Counted from the first letter of the stretch, positions 23,070 to 32,865 are shown. The stretch is 33,159 nt of DNA from JAPHSX01 sp039714395 (GCA_039714395.1 JBDLJH010000027.1:1-33159), one strand, 5' to 3'. The notes: generated by a model not told the origin, from the letters alone. Numbers and translations are program-made.

Positions 23070-24797
23070 TTAATGACTGCCATTGTAGAGATAGTTGGCC
23101 TCAATATCTTCCCGACTAAGGATACCGAAGATCGTCGGCTGGTGGGTAAGGGTATCGCGCACTACGTAGAGTGCCTCGGACTGACTGGAGCGCATAATTT
23201 CCCTCCCTTCCTCTAATGTGGCCTGAAATGGTATTGCGGCCACCTGAAGACGCTTGGCCGGTATTGCCAGCAGATCCAGAGTATCTTCGTCTTTTTCGCA
23301 CTCTTCTATGTGGCGAGCCAGATCACTGGCGGGCATTAGGCTGTGAGGCATCGCATCCTCTTCTTGAATCAATATCCACTGCGGTTTTTCTGCCAGCAGT
23401 GTTTCGATTTGCGTGATGCTTAGTAGGCGAGCCGTGGCGGCGAAATTGCGATTCATCACACCGTAGACAGAAAGGCGGCGTAGCGACTGGGCCACCGGAT
23501 CATTACGGTAGTCGAGACCGCGGGAACGAATCAGCTCAAGGAAGATCGGTCCACGTTTGAATAGTTCACTACTGGTCATGGTGGCGGCGATTACTGCTAG
23601 CATGCCCGGTAATAGCAAGTTGGGGTTGGAGGTGAGCTCCAGCATCGCTATGAGTGCCGCCAGTGGTGCCTGCAGGGTGCCTCCCATCATCGCCGCCATA
23701 CCAATCATGGCGTAGAGACCGGGGGTACTAGCGGTCTCGGGGAACAGGGTTCCAGCCACCATGCCTAGTGCGCCGCCTGCGGTAGCGCCTATCACCATGG
23801 TGGGACCGATGAGACCTCCGGGGATCCCAAGGCCGAGGCTAGCGGTGGTGGCGAGGAGTTTCACCAGGGCGATGATAGCCAGTGTAGTAAGTGCATACTC
23901 ACCCAGCAGAGCGGTATTTACCGTATCGTAACCAATCCCCATGATCTCCGGCACAAAGAGGGCACAGCTCCCGGCGATGAACCCGGCGCTGCCCATGCGC
24001 AGCCAGATGGGCCAGCCGTTCAGGCTGGCGGTGAAGAGCAGCATCAGGCGAATGAATAGCGCCCCGAGCACACCAATGGCGATGCCGCTGAGTAGCACGA
24101 AGGGGAGTTCGGCCATCGAGGCCAGTTGCAGTGCCGGTACATCGAAGGCGGGTGCCGAACCGTAGACCAGTCGGGTGAGCACGGTGGCGCTGACAGCGGC
24201 GAGGATCACCGGTGAGAAACTGACGAGGGTGTACTCCATCATTACCACTTCCATGGCGAAGATCACGCCGGCCAGAGGGGTATTGAAAGAGGCGCCGATG
24301 GCGGCGGCCACACCACAGGCGACGAGGATGCGTACCGAGTTGTTGGGTAGTTTCAGCCACTGCCCCAGCAGACTGCCGTTGACCGCACCGAGATGTACGC
24401 TAGGGCCCTCTCGTCCCACCGAGTTACCGCTGGCGATGGCGAAGAAGGCACCAATGAACTGGGTCATGGCGTTCTGCCAGGGGAGGTGGCCCTGGTGGTA
24501 GGTGAGGCGCTCCATCACGTGGGTTACCCCCACCTCGGTGAAATTTCGGCTGAGATACTGAAAGCAGAGGCCCAGTAGCAGGGCACCGCCTAAGGGCAGG
24601 AAAAAACGCCAAAGACTGCCTAGCGCCTCAAAGTTTTCGGCATCTCCACCAGGCAATAACAGGCCCAGTGAGCCTTCTATAGAAAGGCGAAACAGTATGA
24701 TCACCAAGCCGGCCAGCACTCCCGTGAGGATGCCGAGCAGGGAGAGTAGGGGCAGTGCCTCGGCACGGGCCAGGCGATGGCGCAGACGGTCGAGCAA
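23070..24797 (-). CDS. CLC chloride channel/transporter with C-terminal CBS domains
   Basis: The 575-aa protein has the CLC core (about 1-430) with GREGP (128-132, gating Glu130) and GLGIPGGLIGP (322-332), then two CBS-like domains (about 445-575) that may sense nucleotides. Two positions are unusual. The GSGIP filter of E. coli ClcA aligns with EVGVT (88-92). The internal proton glutamate E203 aligns with V184 (FAMEVV), a residue found in channel-type CLCs. It may therefore be a channel or a differently coupled exchanger; this is my alignment by eye. The start codon is at 24797, and the gene is divergent from argC. Confidence 0.92.
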   Translation of the reverse strand: MLDRLRHRLARAEALPLLSLLGILTGVLAGLVIILFRLSIEGSLGLLLPGGDAENFEALGSLWRFFLPLGGALLLGLCFQYLSRNFTEVGVTHVMERLTYHQGHLPWQNAMTQFIGAFFAIASGNSVGREGPSVHLGAVNGSLLGQWLKLPNNSVRILVACGVAAAIGASFNTPLAGVIFAMEVVMMEYTLVSFSPVILAAVSATVLTRLVYGSAPAFDVPALQLASMAELPFVLLSGIAIGVLGALFIRLMLLFTASLNGWPIWLRMGSAGFIAGSCALFVPEIMGIGYDTVNTALLGEYALTTLAIIALVKLLATTASLGLGIPGGLIGPTMVIGATAGGALGMVAGTLFPETASTPGLYAMIGMAAMMGGTLQAPLAALIAMLELTSNPNLLLPGMLAVIAATMTSSELFKRGPIFLELIRSRGLDYRNDPVAQSLRRLSVYGVMNRNFAATARLLSITQIETLLAEKPQWILIQEEDAMPHSLMPASDLARHIEECEKDEDTLDLLAIPAKRLQVAAIPFQATLEEGREIMRSSQSEALYVVRDTLTHQPTIFGILSREDIEANYLYNGSH

Positions 24798-24941
24798 TTT
24801 CGTGTTCCTGATCGCTGAATCACTACATTATGCCAGAGCAACCCCCAGTTACCGAATTAATGCGCACTTTGCCCTTTTTCTTTTGCTCGCGCTCTCTGTA
24901 TCATGCACTTCACTGATACACAGCGAGAAGCGCAGAGAACA

Positions 24942-25973
24942 ATGATTAAGGTAGGTATTGTTGGCGGAACCGGTTACACCGGGGTTGAACTGTTGCGGCT
25001 GCTGGCCGCCCACCCGCAGGCTGAATTAAGGGTAATTACATCCCGTTCTGAGGCAGGTACTCCTGTGGCCGACATGTTCCCCAATCTGCGTGGTCATGTC
25101 GATATTGCCTTTAGTGTGCCGGACATTGATCAGTTGGCCGAGTGTGACGTGGTCTTCTACGCTACCCCGCACGGTGTTGCGATGGCGGGAGCTGGTGAGC
25201 TGCTGGAGCGTGGTGTGCGGGTGATTGATTTGGGTGCTGACTTCCGCATCAATGATATCGCGGTGTGGGAGAAGTGGTACGGCATGGAACATACCCGCAC
25301 TGACCTGGTGGAGCAGGCGGTCTACGGTCTGCCTGAGCGTAACCGCGAGCAGATCCGCGGGGCGCAGCTGATCGCCTGTCCAGGCTGCTACCCTACCGCG
25401 ACGCAGCTCGGTTTCCTGCCATTAATTGAGAACGGGCTTATCGATACCAGCCGTCTTATCGCCGACACCAAGTCGGGCGTTAGTGGTGCTGGGCGTAAGG
25501 CGAGTGTGGGGACTTTGCTGTGTGAGACGAGTGAGAGCATGAAGGCCTATGCGGTGGCGGGTCATCGTCACCAGCCGGAGGTCAGCGAAAAGCTCTCTGT
25601 GGTTGCGGGGCATCAGGTTGGCCTGACCTTTGTACCGCATCTCACACCGATGATTCGCGGTATCCATGCCACCCTTTATGCCACTCTTAAGGGAGAGCCG
25701 GGTGATCTGCAGGCGCTCTATGAGGAGCGCTATAAAAATGAGTATTTTGTCGATGTGATGCCCGCTGGTTCACACCCTGAGACCCGTTCGGTGAGGGGGG
25801 CTAACCACTGTCGCATTGCTATCCATCGTCCGCAGGGGGGAGACACCGTGGTGATCCTCTCGGTGATTGATAATCTGGTGAAAGGTGCCTCTGGGCAGGC
25901 GGTGCAGAATATGAATGTGATGTTTGGCCTGGATGAGCAGTGTGGTCTTGAACAGATCGCGTTGTTGCCATGA
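24942..25973 (+). CDS. argC: N-acetyl-gamma-glutamyl-phosphate reductase ArgC
   Basis: ArgC reduces N-acetylglutamyl phosphate in arginine synthesis. The 343-aa protein has the NAD(P) loop GIVGGTGYTG and the catalytic Cys149 in ACPGCYPTATQLG, with SGVSGAGRKAS and VDVMPAGSHPETRSVRGANHC. The ATG at 24942 is chosen because MIKVGIVGG is the family start; the frame is open 13 codons upstream. Its end overlaps the DUF6776 gene by 4 bp. Confidence 0.96.
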   Translation: MIKVGIVGGTGYTGVELLRLLAAHPQAELRVITSRSEAGTPVADMFPNLRGHVDIAFSVPDIDQLAECDVVFYATPHGVAMAGAGELLERGVRVIDLGADFRINDIAVWEKWYGMEHTRTDLVEQAVYGLPERNREQIRGAQLIACPGCYPTATQLGFLPLIENGLIDTSRLIADTKSGVSGAGRKASVGTLLCETSESMKAYAVAGHRHQPEVSEKLSVVAGHQVGLTFVPHLTPMIRGIHATLYATLKGEPGDLQALYEERYKNEYFVDVMPAGSHPETRSVRGANHCRIAIHRPQGGDTVVILSVIDNLVKGASGQAVQNMNVMFGLDEQCGLEQIALLP

Positions 25974-26686
25974 GTCATCTGGTCGTTAAGCCGCGCTCGT
26001 TTTGGCATTCGCCCCTGGGTATTGCGGTGATTGTATTGTTGTCTCTGTTGCTTGCCTGGAGCATTTTCGAACTTGGTCGTTACCGCGCGGGTTATGACAC
26101 CCTGGCGGCATCACAAGTGGCTACTGAGTTGCACGAGCAGATCATGGGCTTGGGTAAGCAGCAAAGTGCATTGCGTGAAAAGAATGTAGTACTGGAGCGT
26201 AGTGGGCAGATCGAGCGCCAGGCCTATAAGCAGCTGGAGGTGGCGGTAACCGGTCTGCAGGACGAGATCCTGGAGCTGAAAGAGGAGCTGGCCTTTTACC
26301 GTGGAATTGTCTCACCCAAGGACGCCACCAAGGGACTCAGACTGCAGGACTTTGAGTTAAGCGCTGGGGTACAGCCGCGCCATTATCATTTCAAGGTAGT
26401 GTTAACCCAGGTGCTGAATAATGGTAATCTGGTGCGTGGCAATCTTCATTTTGAAGTAGTCGGTTTGTCTAAGGGGGAGCAGAAGAGTTATACCTTAGAG
26501 CAGATGAGCGACAGCAAGGGCAAGGGTTCTGCATTCCGATTTAAATACTTTCAAATTCTGGAGGGTGATTTCATGTTACCTGAAGGGTTTGAACCGATTA
26601 AAATCAATCTTACTGTTAAGCCGAAGACTTCGGCTCACAAGAAGCTTGCTCAGGTATTTGACTGGGTGGTTGAGGAGAAGAATTAG
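25970..26686 (+). CDS. DUF6776 family membrane-anchored coiled-coil protein
   Basis: The 238-aa protein has one N-terminal membrane helix (about 18-36), a coiled coil (about 45-108), and a C-terminal soluble domain (about 115-230) with RHYHFKVVLTQVLNN and FKYFQILEGDFMLPEGFEP. It sits next to bactofilin in many gammaproteobacteria and may link the bactofilin filament to the membrane; function is not established. It is coupled to argC by a 4-bp overlap and starts 2 bp before the bactofilin gene. Confidence 0.82.
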   Translation: MSHLVVKPRSFWHSPLGIAVIVLLSLLLAWSIFELGRYRAGYDTLAASQVATELHEQIMGLGKQQSALREKNVVLERSGQIERQAYKQLEVAVTGLQDEILELKEELAFYRGIVSPKDATKGLRLQDFELSAGVQPRHYHFKVVLTQVLNNGNLVRGNLHFEVVGLSKGEQKSYTLEQMSDSKGKGSAFRFKYFQILEGDFMLPEGFEPIKINLTVKPKTSAHKKLAQVFDWVVEEKN

Positions 26687-26688
26687 CA

Positions 26689-27105
26689 ATGTTTGGCAAT
26701 AAAAATACATCGCCTTCTAAGGGCACCAAGATTGATACTCTGATCGGACAGAACTCCGAACTGCAGGGCGATATTGTCTTTAGCGGTGGACTGCATGTGG
26801 ATGGCACAATCAAGGGTAACGTTTTTGCCGAGGCAGATAGTGATTCGGTACTGAGTGTTAGCGAGCGTGGTCATATCGAAGGTGAGGTGCGGGTACCTAA
26901 TATCGTTCTCAACGGTAGCGTTAAAGGTGATGTTCATGCCGCTGACCATATTGAACTGGCGGAGAAGGCGCGGGTGTTCGGCAACGTCTACTACAAATTT
27001 ATCGAGATGGTGCGTGGTGCCGAGGTGAACGGTAATTTGGTGCACAAGGAGGATGGTTTCCAGGCGGCCCCTAAGGTAGAACTGTTGAGCGCCGAGAACG
27101 AATAA
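26689..27105 (+). CDS. Bactofilin (polymer-forming cytoskeletal protein)
   Basis: The 138-aa protein has a central right-handed beta-helix made of repeats (about 17-115), with LIGQNSELQGDIVFSGGLHV and the VDGTIKGNV, HIEGEVRVPN and NGSVKGDVHA turns, and charged ends without a membrane anchor. Bactofilins self-assemble into filaments without nucleotide and shape cell poles and stalks. It lies 2 bp after DUF6776. Confidence 0.93.
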   Translation: MFGNKNTSPSKGTKIDTLIGQNSELQGDIVFSGGLHVDGTIKGNVFAEADSDSVLSVSERGHIEGEVRVPNIVLNGSVKGDVHAADHIELAEKARVFGNVYYKFIEMVRGAEVNGNLVHKEDGFQAAPKVELLSAENE

Positions 27106-27177
27106 TTCTTGACTAATTGGCTTGGGTATGGAGAATTGGGCCATAGTTAGCTGATACAGTGATTTTGGAGAAGTGTG

Positions 27178-27519
27178 ATGAGTGATGCAGAGAGCCCCCT
27201 GATCTTCACCGACAGTGCTGCCGACAAGGTGAAGGCGCTGATCGAGGAGGAGGGCAATGACAACCTGAAGCTGCGTGTTTACGTAACCGGTGGCGGTTGC
27301 TCCGGTTTTCAGTACGGTTTCACCTTCGATGAGGCGGTGAATGACGGTGATACCTCGGTAGAGAAGAACGGTGTCACCCTGCTTATTGACCCGATGAGCT
27401 ATCAGTACCTGGTAGGTGCCGAGATCGATTACAAAGAGGACCTGGAAGGGGCACAGTTTGTTATTCGTAACCCCAACGCCACCACCACCTGCGGCTGCGG
27501 TTCCTCCTTTTCACCGTAG
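27178..27519 (+). CDS. erpA: Iron-sulfur cluster insertion protein ErpA
   Basis: ErpA is an A-type carrier that passes [4Fe-4S] or [2Fe-2S] clusters to target enzymes. The 113-aa protein has the three cysteines C41 (GGGCSGFQYGF), C105 and C107 (TCGCGSSF), and the usual DPMSYQYLVGAEIDY. GGAG lies 7 nt before the ATG at 27178; the upstream GTG at 27175 is less likely. It could supply RimO, whose two clusters need maturation. Confidence 0.94.
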   Translation: MSDAESPLIFTDSAADKVKALIEEEGNDNLKLRVYVTGGGCSGFQYGFTFDEAVNDGDTSVEKNGVTLLIDPMSYQYLVGAEIDYKEDLEGAQFVIRNPNATTTCGCGSSFSP

Positions 27520-27546
27520 TATTCATCTGTTTATGGTGAGAACCGT

Positions 27547-27576
27547 AAGGCCTGGGCGAGAAATCGACCGGGCCTT
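27547..27576 (+). terminator. Weak terminator after erpA
   Basis: AAGGCC (27547-27552) pairs with GGCCTT (27571-27576) across an 18-base loop with partial inner pairing, followed by a G-interrupted T run (GTTGTTT). Confidence 0.45.
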
Positions 27577-27698
27577 GTTGTTTGTGGGCTTGAAGAAACT
27601 TACTTTCGCCTCTATACCCTAACTAAACCTAGTAATACACTGTGCTACTGTCCGTGGTAGTGCCCTATATATGTAGCTGACATGAGGAATTGATTCGC

Positions 27699-28856
27699 AT
27701 GAGCGATTACCTGCCTGGGCTTGAGGGCGTTCCCGCCACCCGTTCCAATATCTCTTTTATTGATGGTGAGAAGGGGATTCTGGCTTATCGTGGTTATCCG
27801 GTAGAGCAACTGGTTGAGTACAGCTCCTTTGAAGAGACGACTCTGTTGTTGCTTGATGGCCAGTTACCAACAGCGTCTGAACTGGCCGATTTCGATGCAC
27901 ACCTGCGCAGTAACCGCCGGGTGAAGTACAACATCCGCGAGATCATGAAGAAACTCCCTGCTACCGGTCACCCGATGGAGATGTTACAGACTGCGGTGGC
28001 GAGCCTGGGGATGTTCTATCCGGGTAATGAGTGCCTGACTGGCTCCGAGCTGTGTGAGGATCTCAACTACATCCACAATATGACGGTGAAGATCATCGCT
28101 CGTATCCCGGTGATTGTTGCCATGTGGGAGCATATCCGCAAGGGCTACGACCCCGTCGAGCCGCGCACTGACATGACCACTGCCGAGAACTTCCTCTATA
28201 TGCTCAAGGGCAAGGAGCCCGATGCGCTACATGCGGAGATTATGGATAGCTGCCTGGTGCTGCACGCCGAGCACACTATCAATGCCTCGACCTTCGCCGC
28301 CCTGGTAACAGGTTCCACCCTCGCTAGCCCCTACGGGGTGATTGCGGCAGCCATCGGTACACTCTCCGGACCGTTGCACGGCGGGGCCAATGAGAAGGTG
28401 GTGGAGATGTTGCAGCAGATTGGTAGGCCGGAGAATGTTAGAAAGTGGTTCGAGCAGCAGATGGCCGATAAGGCGAAGATCTGGGGATTCGGGCACCGTG
28501 AGTATTCGATAAAGGACCCACGTGCTACGATTCTGCAAAAACACTTGGAGAAGCTGGCGGTACGGCACGGCATGGCCGATACGCAGCTCTACGAGACAGC
28601 TATTGCGCTGGAGGAGGTTGCCAGTGAACGGCTGGGTGCGCGCGGTATCTACCCCAACGTCGACTATTACTCCGGTATCCTCTATAACGAGCTGGGGATC
28701 CGCATTGACCAATTTACCCCTATCTTCGCCATCTCCCGCTCAGCGGGCTGGTTGGCCCACTGGCGTGAGCAGCTGGCTGATAATCGCATCTTCCGCCCGA
28801 CGCAGGTGTATAGCGGCGAGCCGGTGCGTGACTACGTGCATGTGGACAGGCGCTAA
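27699..28856 (+). CDS. Citrate synthase (short, type with GHREY motif)
   Basis: The 385-aa enzyme condenses oxaloacetate and acetyl-CoA; it could instead be a 2-methylcitrate synthase, which is similar in length. The catalytic triad is present: H227 (SGPLHGGAN), H266 (WGFGHREYS) and D322 (NVDYYSG). HAEHTINAST (188-197) is the substrate-binding stretch. E. coli GltA is about 427 aa with an N-terminal domain absent here. No prpB/acnM neighbours are seen, which favours citrate synthase. The ATG at 27699 has GAGGA 10 nt upstream; the TTG at 27690 is less likely. Confidence 0.9.
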   Translation: MSDYLPGLEGVPATRSNISFIDGEKGILAYRGYPVEQLVEYSSFEETTLLLLDGQLPTASELADFDAHLRSNRRVKYNIREIMKKLPATGHPMEMLQTAVASLGMFYPGNECLTGSELCEDLNYIHNMTVKIIARIPVIVAMWEHIRKGYDPVEPRTDMTTAENFLYMLKGKEPDALHAEIMDSCLVLHAEHTINASTFAALVTGSTLASPYGVIAAAIGTLSGPLHGGANEKVVEMLQQIGRPENVRKWFEQQMADKAKIWGFGHREYSIKDPRATILQKHLEKLAVRHGMADTQLYETAIALEEVASERLGARGIYPNVDYYSGILYNELGIRIDQFTPIFAISRSAGWLAHWREQLADNRIFRPTQVYSGEPVRDYVHVDRR

Positions 28857-28888
28857 GAGCAAGGCCGCAGCAGATAACAGGCCACTGA

Positions 28889-28911
28889 AAAGGGGAGCCA
28901 GGCTCCCCTTT
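28889..28911. terminator. Bidirectional terminator between citrate synthase and anmK
   Basis: A perfect 23-bp palindrome centred at 28900, with GGGGAGCC/GGCTCCCC flanked by A and T runs, stands between the two converging genes and can serve both strands. Confidence 0.92.
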
Positions 28912-28930
28912 CTTCATCGTTGTGTGACTT

Positions 28931-30046
28931 CTAGGCTTGAGGTGGGGCCGGATAGATACCACCCAGTATCACAGCCTTGCGTGCCCCGGTGACTGCCGGC
29001 AGGTTGCCGGGCAGCCCGAGCAGGGTTTGACGTGCCAGCCAGGCAAAGGCCATCGCCTCAACCCATTGAGGTTCGACTCCTAGTTCGGCGGTGGTGCTGA
29101 TATGGCACCCCTTCAGGTAGTCGCTAATGCGCTCCATCAGGTAGCTGTTACGGGCACCGCCACCACAGACATAGAGTTCGTCAGTATTGGGGGCGAACTG
29201 TAGCACTGCGTTGGCGATGGTCGTGGCGCTCAGCTCGCACAGGGTGGCCTGAATGTCCTGAGCCTGATGTGCTTCGTGTAGTTGCTGTTCCAGCCAGTGC
29301 AGGTTGTACTGCTCGCGCCCGGTCGATTTAGGCGGTGTCCTGGAAAAGTAGGGATCACTCAGCAGTTTGTTGAGCAGTTCGACATTGACACTGCCGCTAC
29401 GGGCCCACCCACCGTTCTCATCATAAGGCTGATGCTGCTTAAGCTGGATCCAGGCATCCATCAGCATATTGCCAGGGCCGGTGTCGAAACCGTTTACCGC
29501 TTGTGAGTTATCAGCGGGGAGAATACTGATATTGGCGATACCACCGATATTGAGGACCACCCGGTTCGTCTCACTGCTGTGAAACAGCGCTTTATGGAAG
29601 GCGGGAACCAGCGGGGCCCCCTGACCACCGGCCACCATATCGCGACGGCGAAAGTCGGCCACGGTGGTGATGCCACTGAGCTGGGCGATGGTGTTGGGAT
29701 CGCCGATTTGTACCGTATAAGGGGTGGGGGCGTCGGGAGCGTGCCGGACGGTCTGTCCGTGGCTGCCGATAGCACGAACTTCGCTACTATCTATTTGTGC
29801 CTGTTCCAGTAGCTGTAGAGACAACTGGGCGCTGAGGGTACCAAGGCGTACATCGAGTTGAGCCAGGCGGTCGAGCTCATTGTCCCCGGGCTGTGCGAGG
29901 GCGAGAATCTCATGGCGTATCGCTTTATCCAATGCATGGCTGTGTGTGGCGATGAGGTGGGGTGGGGTGGCAGAAAAATCTACCAGTACCGCATCTAATG
30001 CATCCATGCTGGTTCCGCTCATGAGTCCGATAAAGTAGTCAGCCAT
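28931..30046 (-). CDS. anmK: Anhydro-N-acetylmuramic acid kinase AnmK
   Basis: AnmK phosphorylates anhydroMurNAc recovered from peptidoglycan turnover, opening the ring to MurNAc-6-phosphate. The 371-aa ASKHA-fold kinase begins MADYFIGLMSGTSMDALDAV and has GSHGQTVRH, RRRDMVAGGQGAPLVP, GGIANIS, FDTGPGN and CGGGARN. It shares the recycling pathway with mpl. It lies 14 bp after the M23 gene and both read the same way, so they are likely co-transcribed. Confidence 0.96.
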   Translation of the reverse strand: MADYFIGLMSGTSMDALDAVLVDFSATPPHLIATHSHALDKAIRHEILALAQPGDNELDRLAQLDVRLGTLSAQLSLQLLEQAQIDSSEVRAIGSHGQTVRHAPDAPTPYTVQIGDPNTIAQLSGITTVADFRRRDMVAGGQGAPLVPAFHKALFHSSETNRVVLNIGGIANISILPADNSQAVNGFDTGPGNMLMDAWIQLKQHQPYDENGGWARSGSVNVELLNKLLSDPYFSRTPPKSTGREQYNLHWLEQQLHEAHQAQDIQATLCELSATTIANAVLQFAPNTDELYVCGGGARNSYLMERISDYLKGCHISTTAELGVEPQWVEAMAFAWLARQTLLGLPGNLPAVTGARKAVILGGIYPAPPQA

Positions 30047-30060
30047 GGCGGATCCGGGTA

Positions 30061-31464
30061 TTACTGAAGGTTGGCGGCAACCCGTACACGTTTGAACAGA
30101 TCCAGCTGAGCCAGCAGCTGTTCAGACTGCTGCATAAAGGCGGTTTTGTACTTGCTGGAGATCGGCGCGGCATCGGGGAACTTAACCGTTAGCGGGTTGC
30201 GGTGTACACCATTGACGCGGAACTCGTAGTGCAGGTGAGGACCGGTGGCCAGACCACTTTTTCCAACGTAGCCGATGGTCTGTCCCTGTTTGACGCGGCT
30301 ACCATTGCCTACGCCTCTGCGGTACTTCGACATGTGGGCGTAGAGGGTGGTGTATCTGCCGCCATGCTGCAGGACAACGGTGCGGCCGTAACCGCCCTTG
30401 GTGCCGCGGAAAACCACTTTGCCGTCGCCGGCGGCCTTAATCGGTGTACCGCTGGCGGCAGCGTAATCGACACCGCGATGCGGACGCTTCTTGCCCAATA
30501 CGGGGTGGTGGCGCTCACGCTGGAAGGTGGAGGAGATGCGACGGAAGTCGACCGGGCTGCGCAGGAAGGCTTTACGCATGCTCTTGCCATCGGCTGAGTA
30601 GTACTGGCTGTGGCCCTTGGGGTCGGTGAACAGTACGGCACGATAGTCCTCGCCGCGGTTGGTAAATTCGGCAGCAAGTATTTTTCCATCGCGCAGCTTC
30701 TCGCCGTCGAGGTAGTGCTCTTCGAATAGCAGGGTAAAGGTATCACCGCCGCGGATATCGAGAGCGAAGTCCACATCCCAGCCGAAGATGTTTACCAGCT
30801 CCATGATCAGGTTATCGGAGAGCCCTGCAGCCTGGCCTGCCTGGTAAAGGGAGCTGGTGATTTCACCACTGCTGTGGGTAAGGCGAATCTCGACTGGCTT
30901 CTCGTGAAGCTGACCAACAAAACCGTCAGTAGCATTGTGGCTGATGTGAAAGGTTTTTGTGGCGCTGAGCTTGTACTGCATCGCATGAAGCTTATTGTCA
31001 GCGATCTGGAATAGTAGCGTCTGTTTGGGGCGCAGCAGGCTCAGGTAGTGCTCGCTCTTATCGGCCTCTAGCAAGGTATGTAGCTGTTGCGGGCTGAGAT
31101 GCAGACGGTCAAAGATGAGAGACATATTATCCCCCTCCTTGACGGTGACCTTCTGCCATGAGAGTTCGCTTTCATGGCTGGCGATGGGGAGACTTTGTTC
31201 GTTTGTGTTCTGGCTGGGCAGGCTCAGAGGGAGACGGAGTAGATCGTTAAGGCTACTCTCGACCGTTACGGGTGTACTGGTCGATTGGGTGATCTGCCGT
31301 GTTGCCTCAGCCTGATGACTCGGGTTGATAAGGGCTATAACCCCAAAAATAACAGAGCTGATAGCTAGCAAATGAAGGTGGCGTCGCTGGATACGGGGCT
31401 TCCTTCTTCCCCCCTTAGCTGCGACCGACTTGTAATCCTTGTTTAAGTAATTGCTGTAATCCAC
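30061..31464 (-). CDS. M23 (LytM-type) peptidoglycan endopeptidase, MepM-like
   Basis: The 467-aa inner-membrane-anchored protein has a basic cytoplasmic start, one membrane helix (about 32-47), and an OapA/LysM-like region (about 104-150, with VKEGDNMSLIFDRL). The C-terminal LytM domain carries the zinc ligands H329-x3-D333 and H410-L-H412 (PHRGVD and GPHLHYEF). All catalytic residues are present, so it should cleave DD-crosslinks as MepM does, unlike EnvC/NlpD, which are inactive. It is divergent from tyrS, and anmK follows it. This order, tyrS-M23-anmK beside an rRNA operon, is conserved in pseudomonads. Confidence 0.94.
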   Translation of the reverse strand: MDYSNYLNKDYKSVAAKGGRRKPRIQRRHLHLLAISSVIFGVIALINPSHQAEATRQITQSTSTPVTVESSLNDLLRLPLSLPSQNTNEQSLPIASHESELSWQKVTVKEGDNMSLIFDRLHLSPQQLHTLLEADKSEHYLSLLRPKQTLLFQIADNKLHAMQYKLSATKTFHISHNATDGFVGQLHEKPVEIRLTHSSGEITSSLYQAGQAAGLSDNLIMELVNIFGWDVDFALDIRGGDTFTLLFEEHYLDGEKLRDGKILAAEFTNRGEDYRAVLFTDPKGHSQYYSADGKSMRKAFLRSPVDFRRISSTFQRERHHPVLGKKRPHRGVDYAAASGTPIKAAGDGKVVFRGTKGGYGRTVVLQHGGRYTTLYAHMSKYRRGVGNGSRVKQGQTIGYVGKSGLATGPHLHYEFRVNGVHRNPLTVKFPDAAPISSKYKTAFMQQSEQLLAQLDLFKRVRVAANLQ

Positions 31465-31595
31465 GGAATTTACTCATATTTTTTCAATTAAAATAGCGTT
31501 TATTGAGCGCCAAGTCAATGATTGTAGCCTCATTCTGTAGTGAATGGATAGCCTGTGGTAATCTACGGCGGTTTTTTACCTGCTTGGAGAGAGTG

Positions 31596-32795
31596 ATGGC
31601 AACGCTTGATGAGGCGCTCGCGCTGATCAAACGCGGTAGCGAAGAGATACTGGTCGAAGAGGAGCTGATCGCGAAGCTCAAAGAGGGGCGCCCGTTGCGT
31701 ATTAAGGCCGGTTTTGACCCGACTGCTCCCGATCTTCACCTTGGTCATACCGTACTTATTAATAAGCTGCGCCAGTTCCAAGAATTGGGCCATGAGGTGC
31801 TGTTCCTCATCGGCGACTTCACCGCGATGATTGGCGATCCCACAGGTAAGAGTGCGACCCGTCCACCATTGACTCGTGATGATGTGATCGCGAATGCTCA
31901 GACCTATGAGCACCAGATCTTCAAGATCCTTGATCGCGAAAAGACCACCGTGCTCTTTAACTCCAGCTGGATGAACGCCATGGATTCGGCTGAACTTATC
32001 CAGTTGGCCGCCAAACACACGGTGGCTCGCATGCTGGAGCGTGATGATTTCTCCAAGCGCTACTCAGGGGGGCAGCCCATCGCCATCCATGAATTCCTCT
32101 ACCCTCTGATTCAGGGTTATGACTCGGTGGCGATGAAGGCCGATGTCGAGCTGGGTGGTACCGACCAGAAGTTTAACCTGCTGGTCGGCCGTCAGTTACA
32201 GGAGTCCTTTGGGCATAAACCGCAGACCGTGCTCACCATGCCCATTCTTGAGGGACTGGATGGTGTGCAGAAGATGTCCAAGTCGCTGAACAACTATATA
32301 GGTATCAATGACGCGCCGGATGAACAGTTCGGCAAGCTGATGTCGATCTCCGATGATCTGATGTGGCGCTACTTCGAACTACTCAGCTTCCGCCCGATGA
32401 CGGAGATAGAAGGCTTTAAGGTGGAGATTGAAGGTGGGCGCAATCCACGGGATATCAAATTCCTCCTTGGCGAAGAGCTGGTGGATCGCTTCCACGGCGA
32501 AGGAGAGGGCGCCCAGGCGCGTGAGAACTTTATCGCACGCTTCCAGAAGGGGGCGATGCCTGAAGATATCCCTGAGCTCAGTCTGGATAGTGGTGGTGAC
32601 GGTATGGCTATTGCCAGTCTCCTTAGTAAGGCTGAACTGGTGAAAAGTACCTCAGAGGCGATGCGCATGATCCAACAGGGGGCTGTACGTATTGATGGTG
32701 AAAGGATTGGTGATAAAAAACTGGAAATTACCGTCGGCAGTACCCATATATATCAGGTGGGCAAGCGACGCTTCGCTCGGGTGACCCTGAACTAG
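31596..32795 (+). CDS. tyrS: Tyrosyl-tRNA synthetase
   Basis: The 399-aa class I synthetase charges tRNA-Tyr. HLGH (48-51, the HIGH motif) and KMSKS (226-230) are present, with a C-terminal S4 RNA-binding domain (about 335-399, AMRMIQQGAVRIDG). Length equals the pseudomonad TyrS type. The frame is open 31 codons upstream, but TTGGAGAGAG precedes the ATG at 31596. No terminator is evident after the stop; read-through into the rRNA leader is possible. Confidence 0.96.
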   Translation: MATLDEALALIKRGSEEILVEEELIAKLKEGRPLRIKAGFDPTAPDLHLGHTVLINKLRQFQELGHEVLFLIGDFTAMIGDPTGKSATRPPLTRDDVIANAQTYEHQIFKILDREKTTVLFNSSWMNAMDSAELIQLAAKHTVARMLERDDFSKRYSGGQPIAIHEFLYPLIQGYDSVAMKADVELGGTDQKFNLLVGRQLQESFGHKPQTVLTMPILEGLDGVQKMSKSLNNYIGINDAPDEQFGKLMSISDDLMWRYFELLSFRPMTEIEGFKVEIEGGRNPRDIKFLLGEELVDRFHGEGEGAQARENFIARFQKGAMPEDIPELSLDSGGDGMAIASLLSKAELVKSTSEAMRMIQQGAVRIDGERIGDKKLEITVGSTHIYQVGKRRFARVTLN

Positions 32796-32865
32796 GCCTG
32801 TCACTACGTAACAAGTTGATTTTAAAGGTATTGTTAATTTATTTTATCATTTCATAAAGTTTTTC

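Noticed and set aside
29081..29100. tRNA T-arm-like GGTTCGACTCC
   Set aside because: It lies inside anmK and no acceptor stem or other arm can be built around it.
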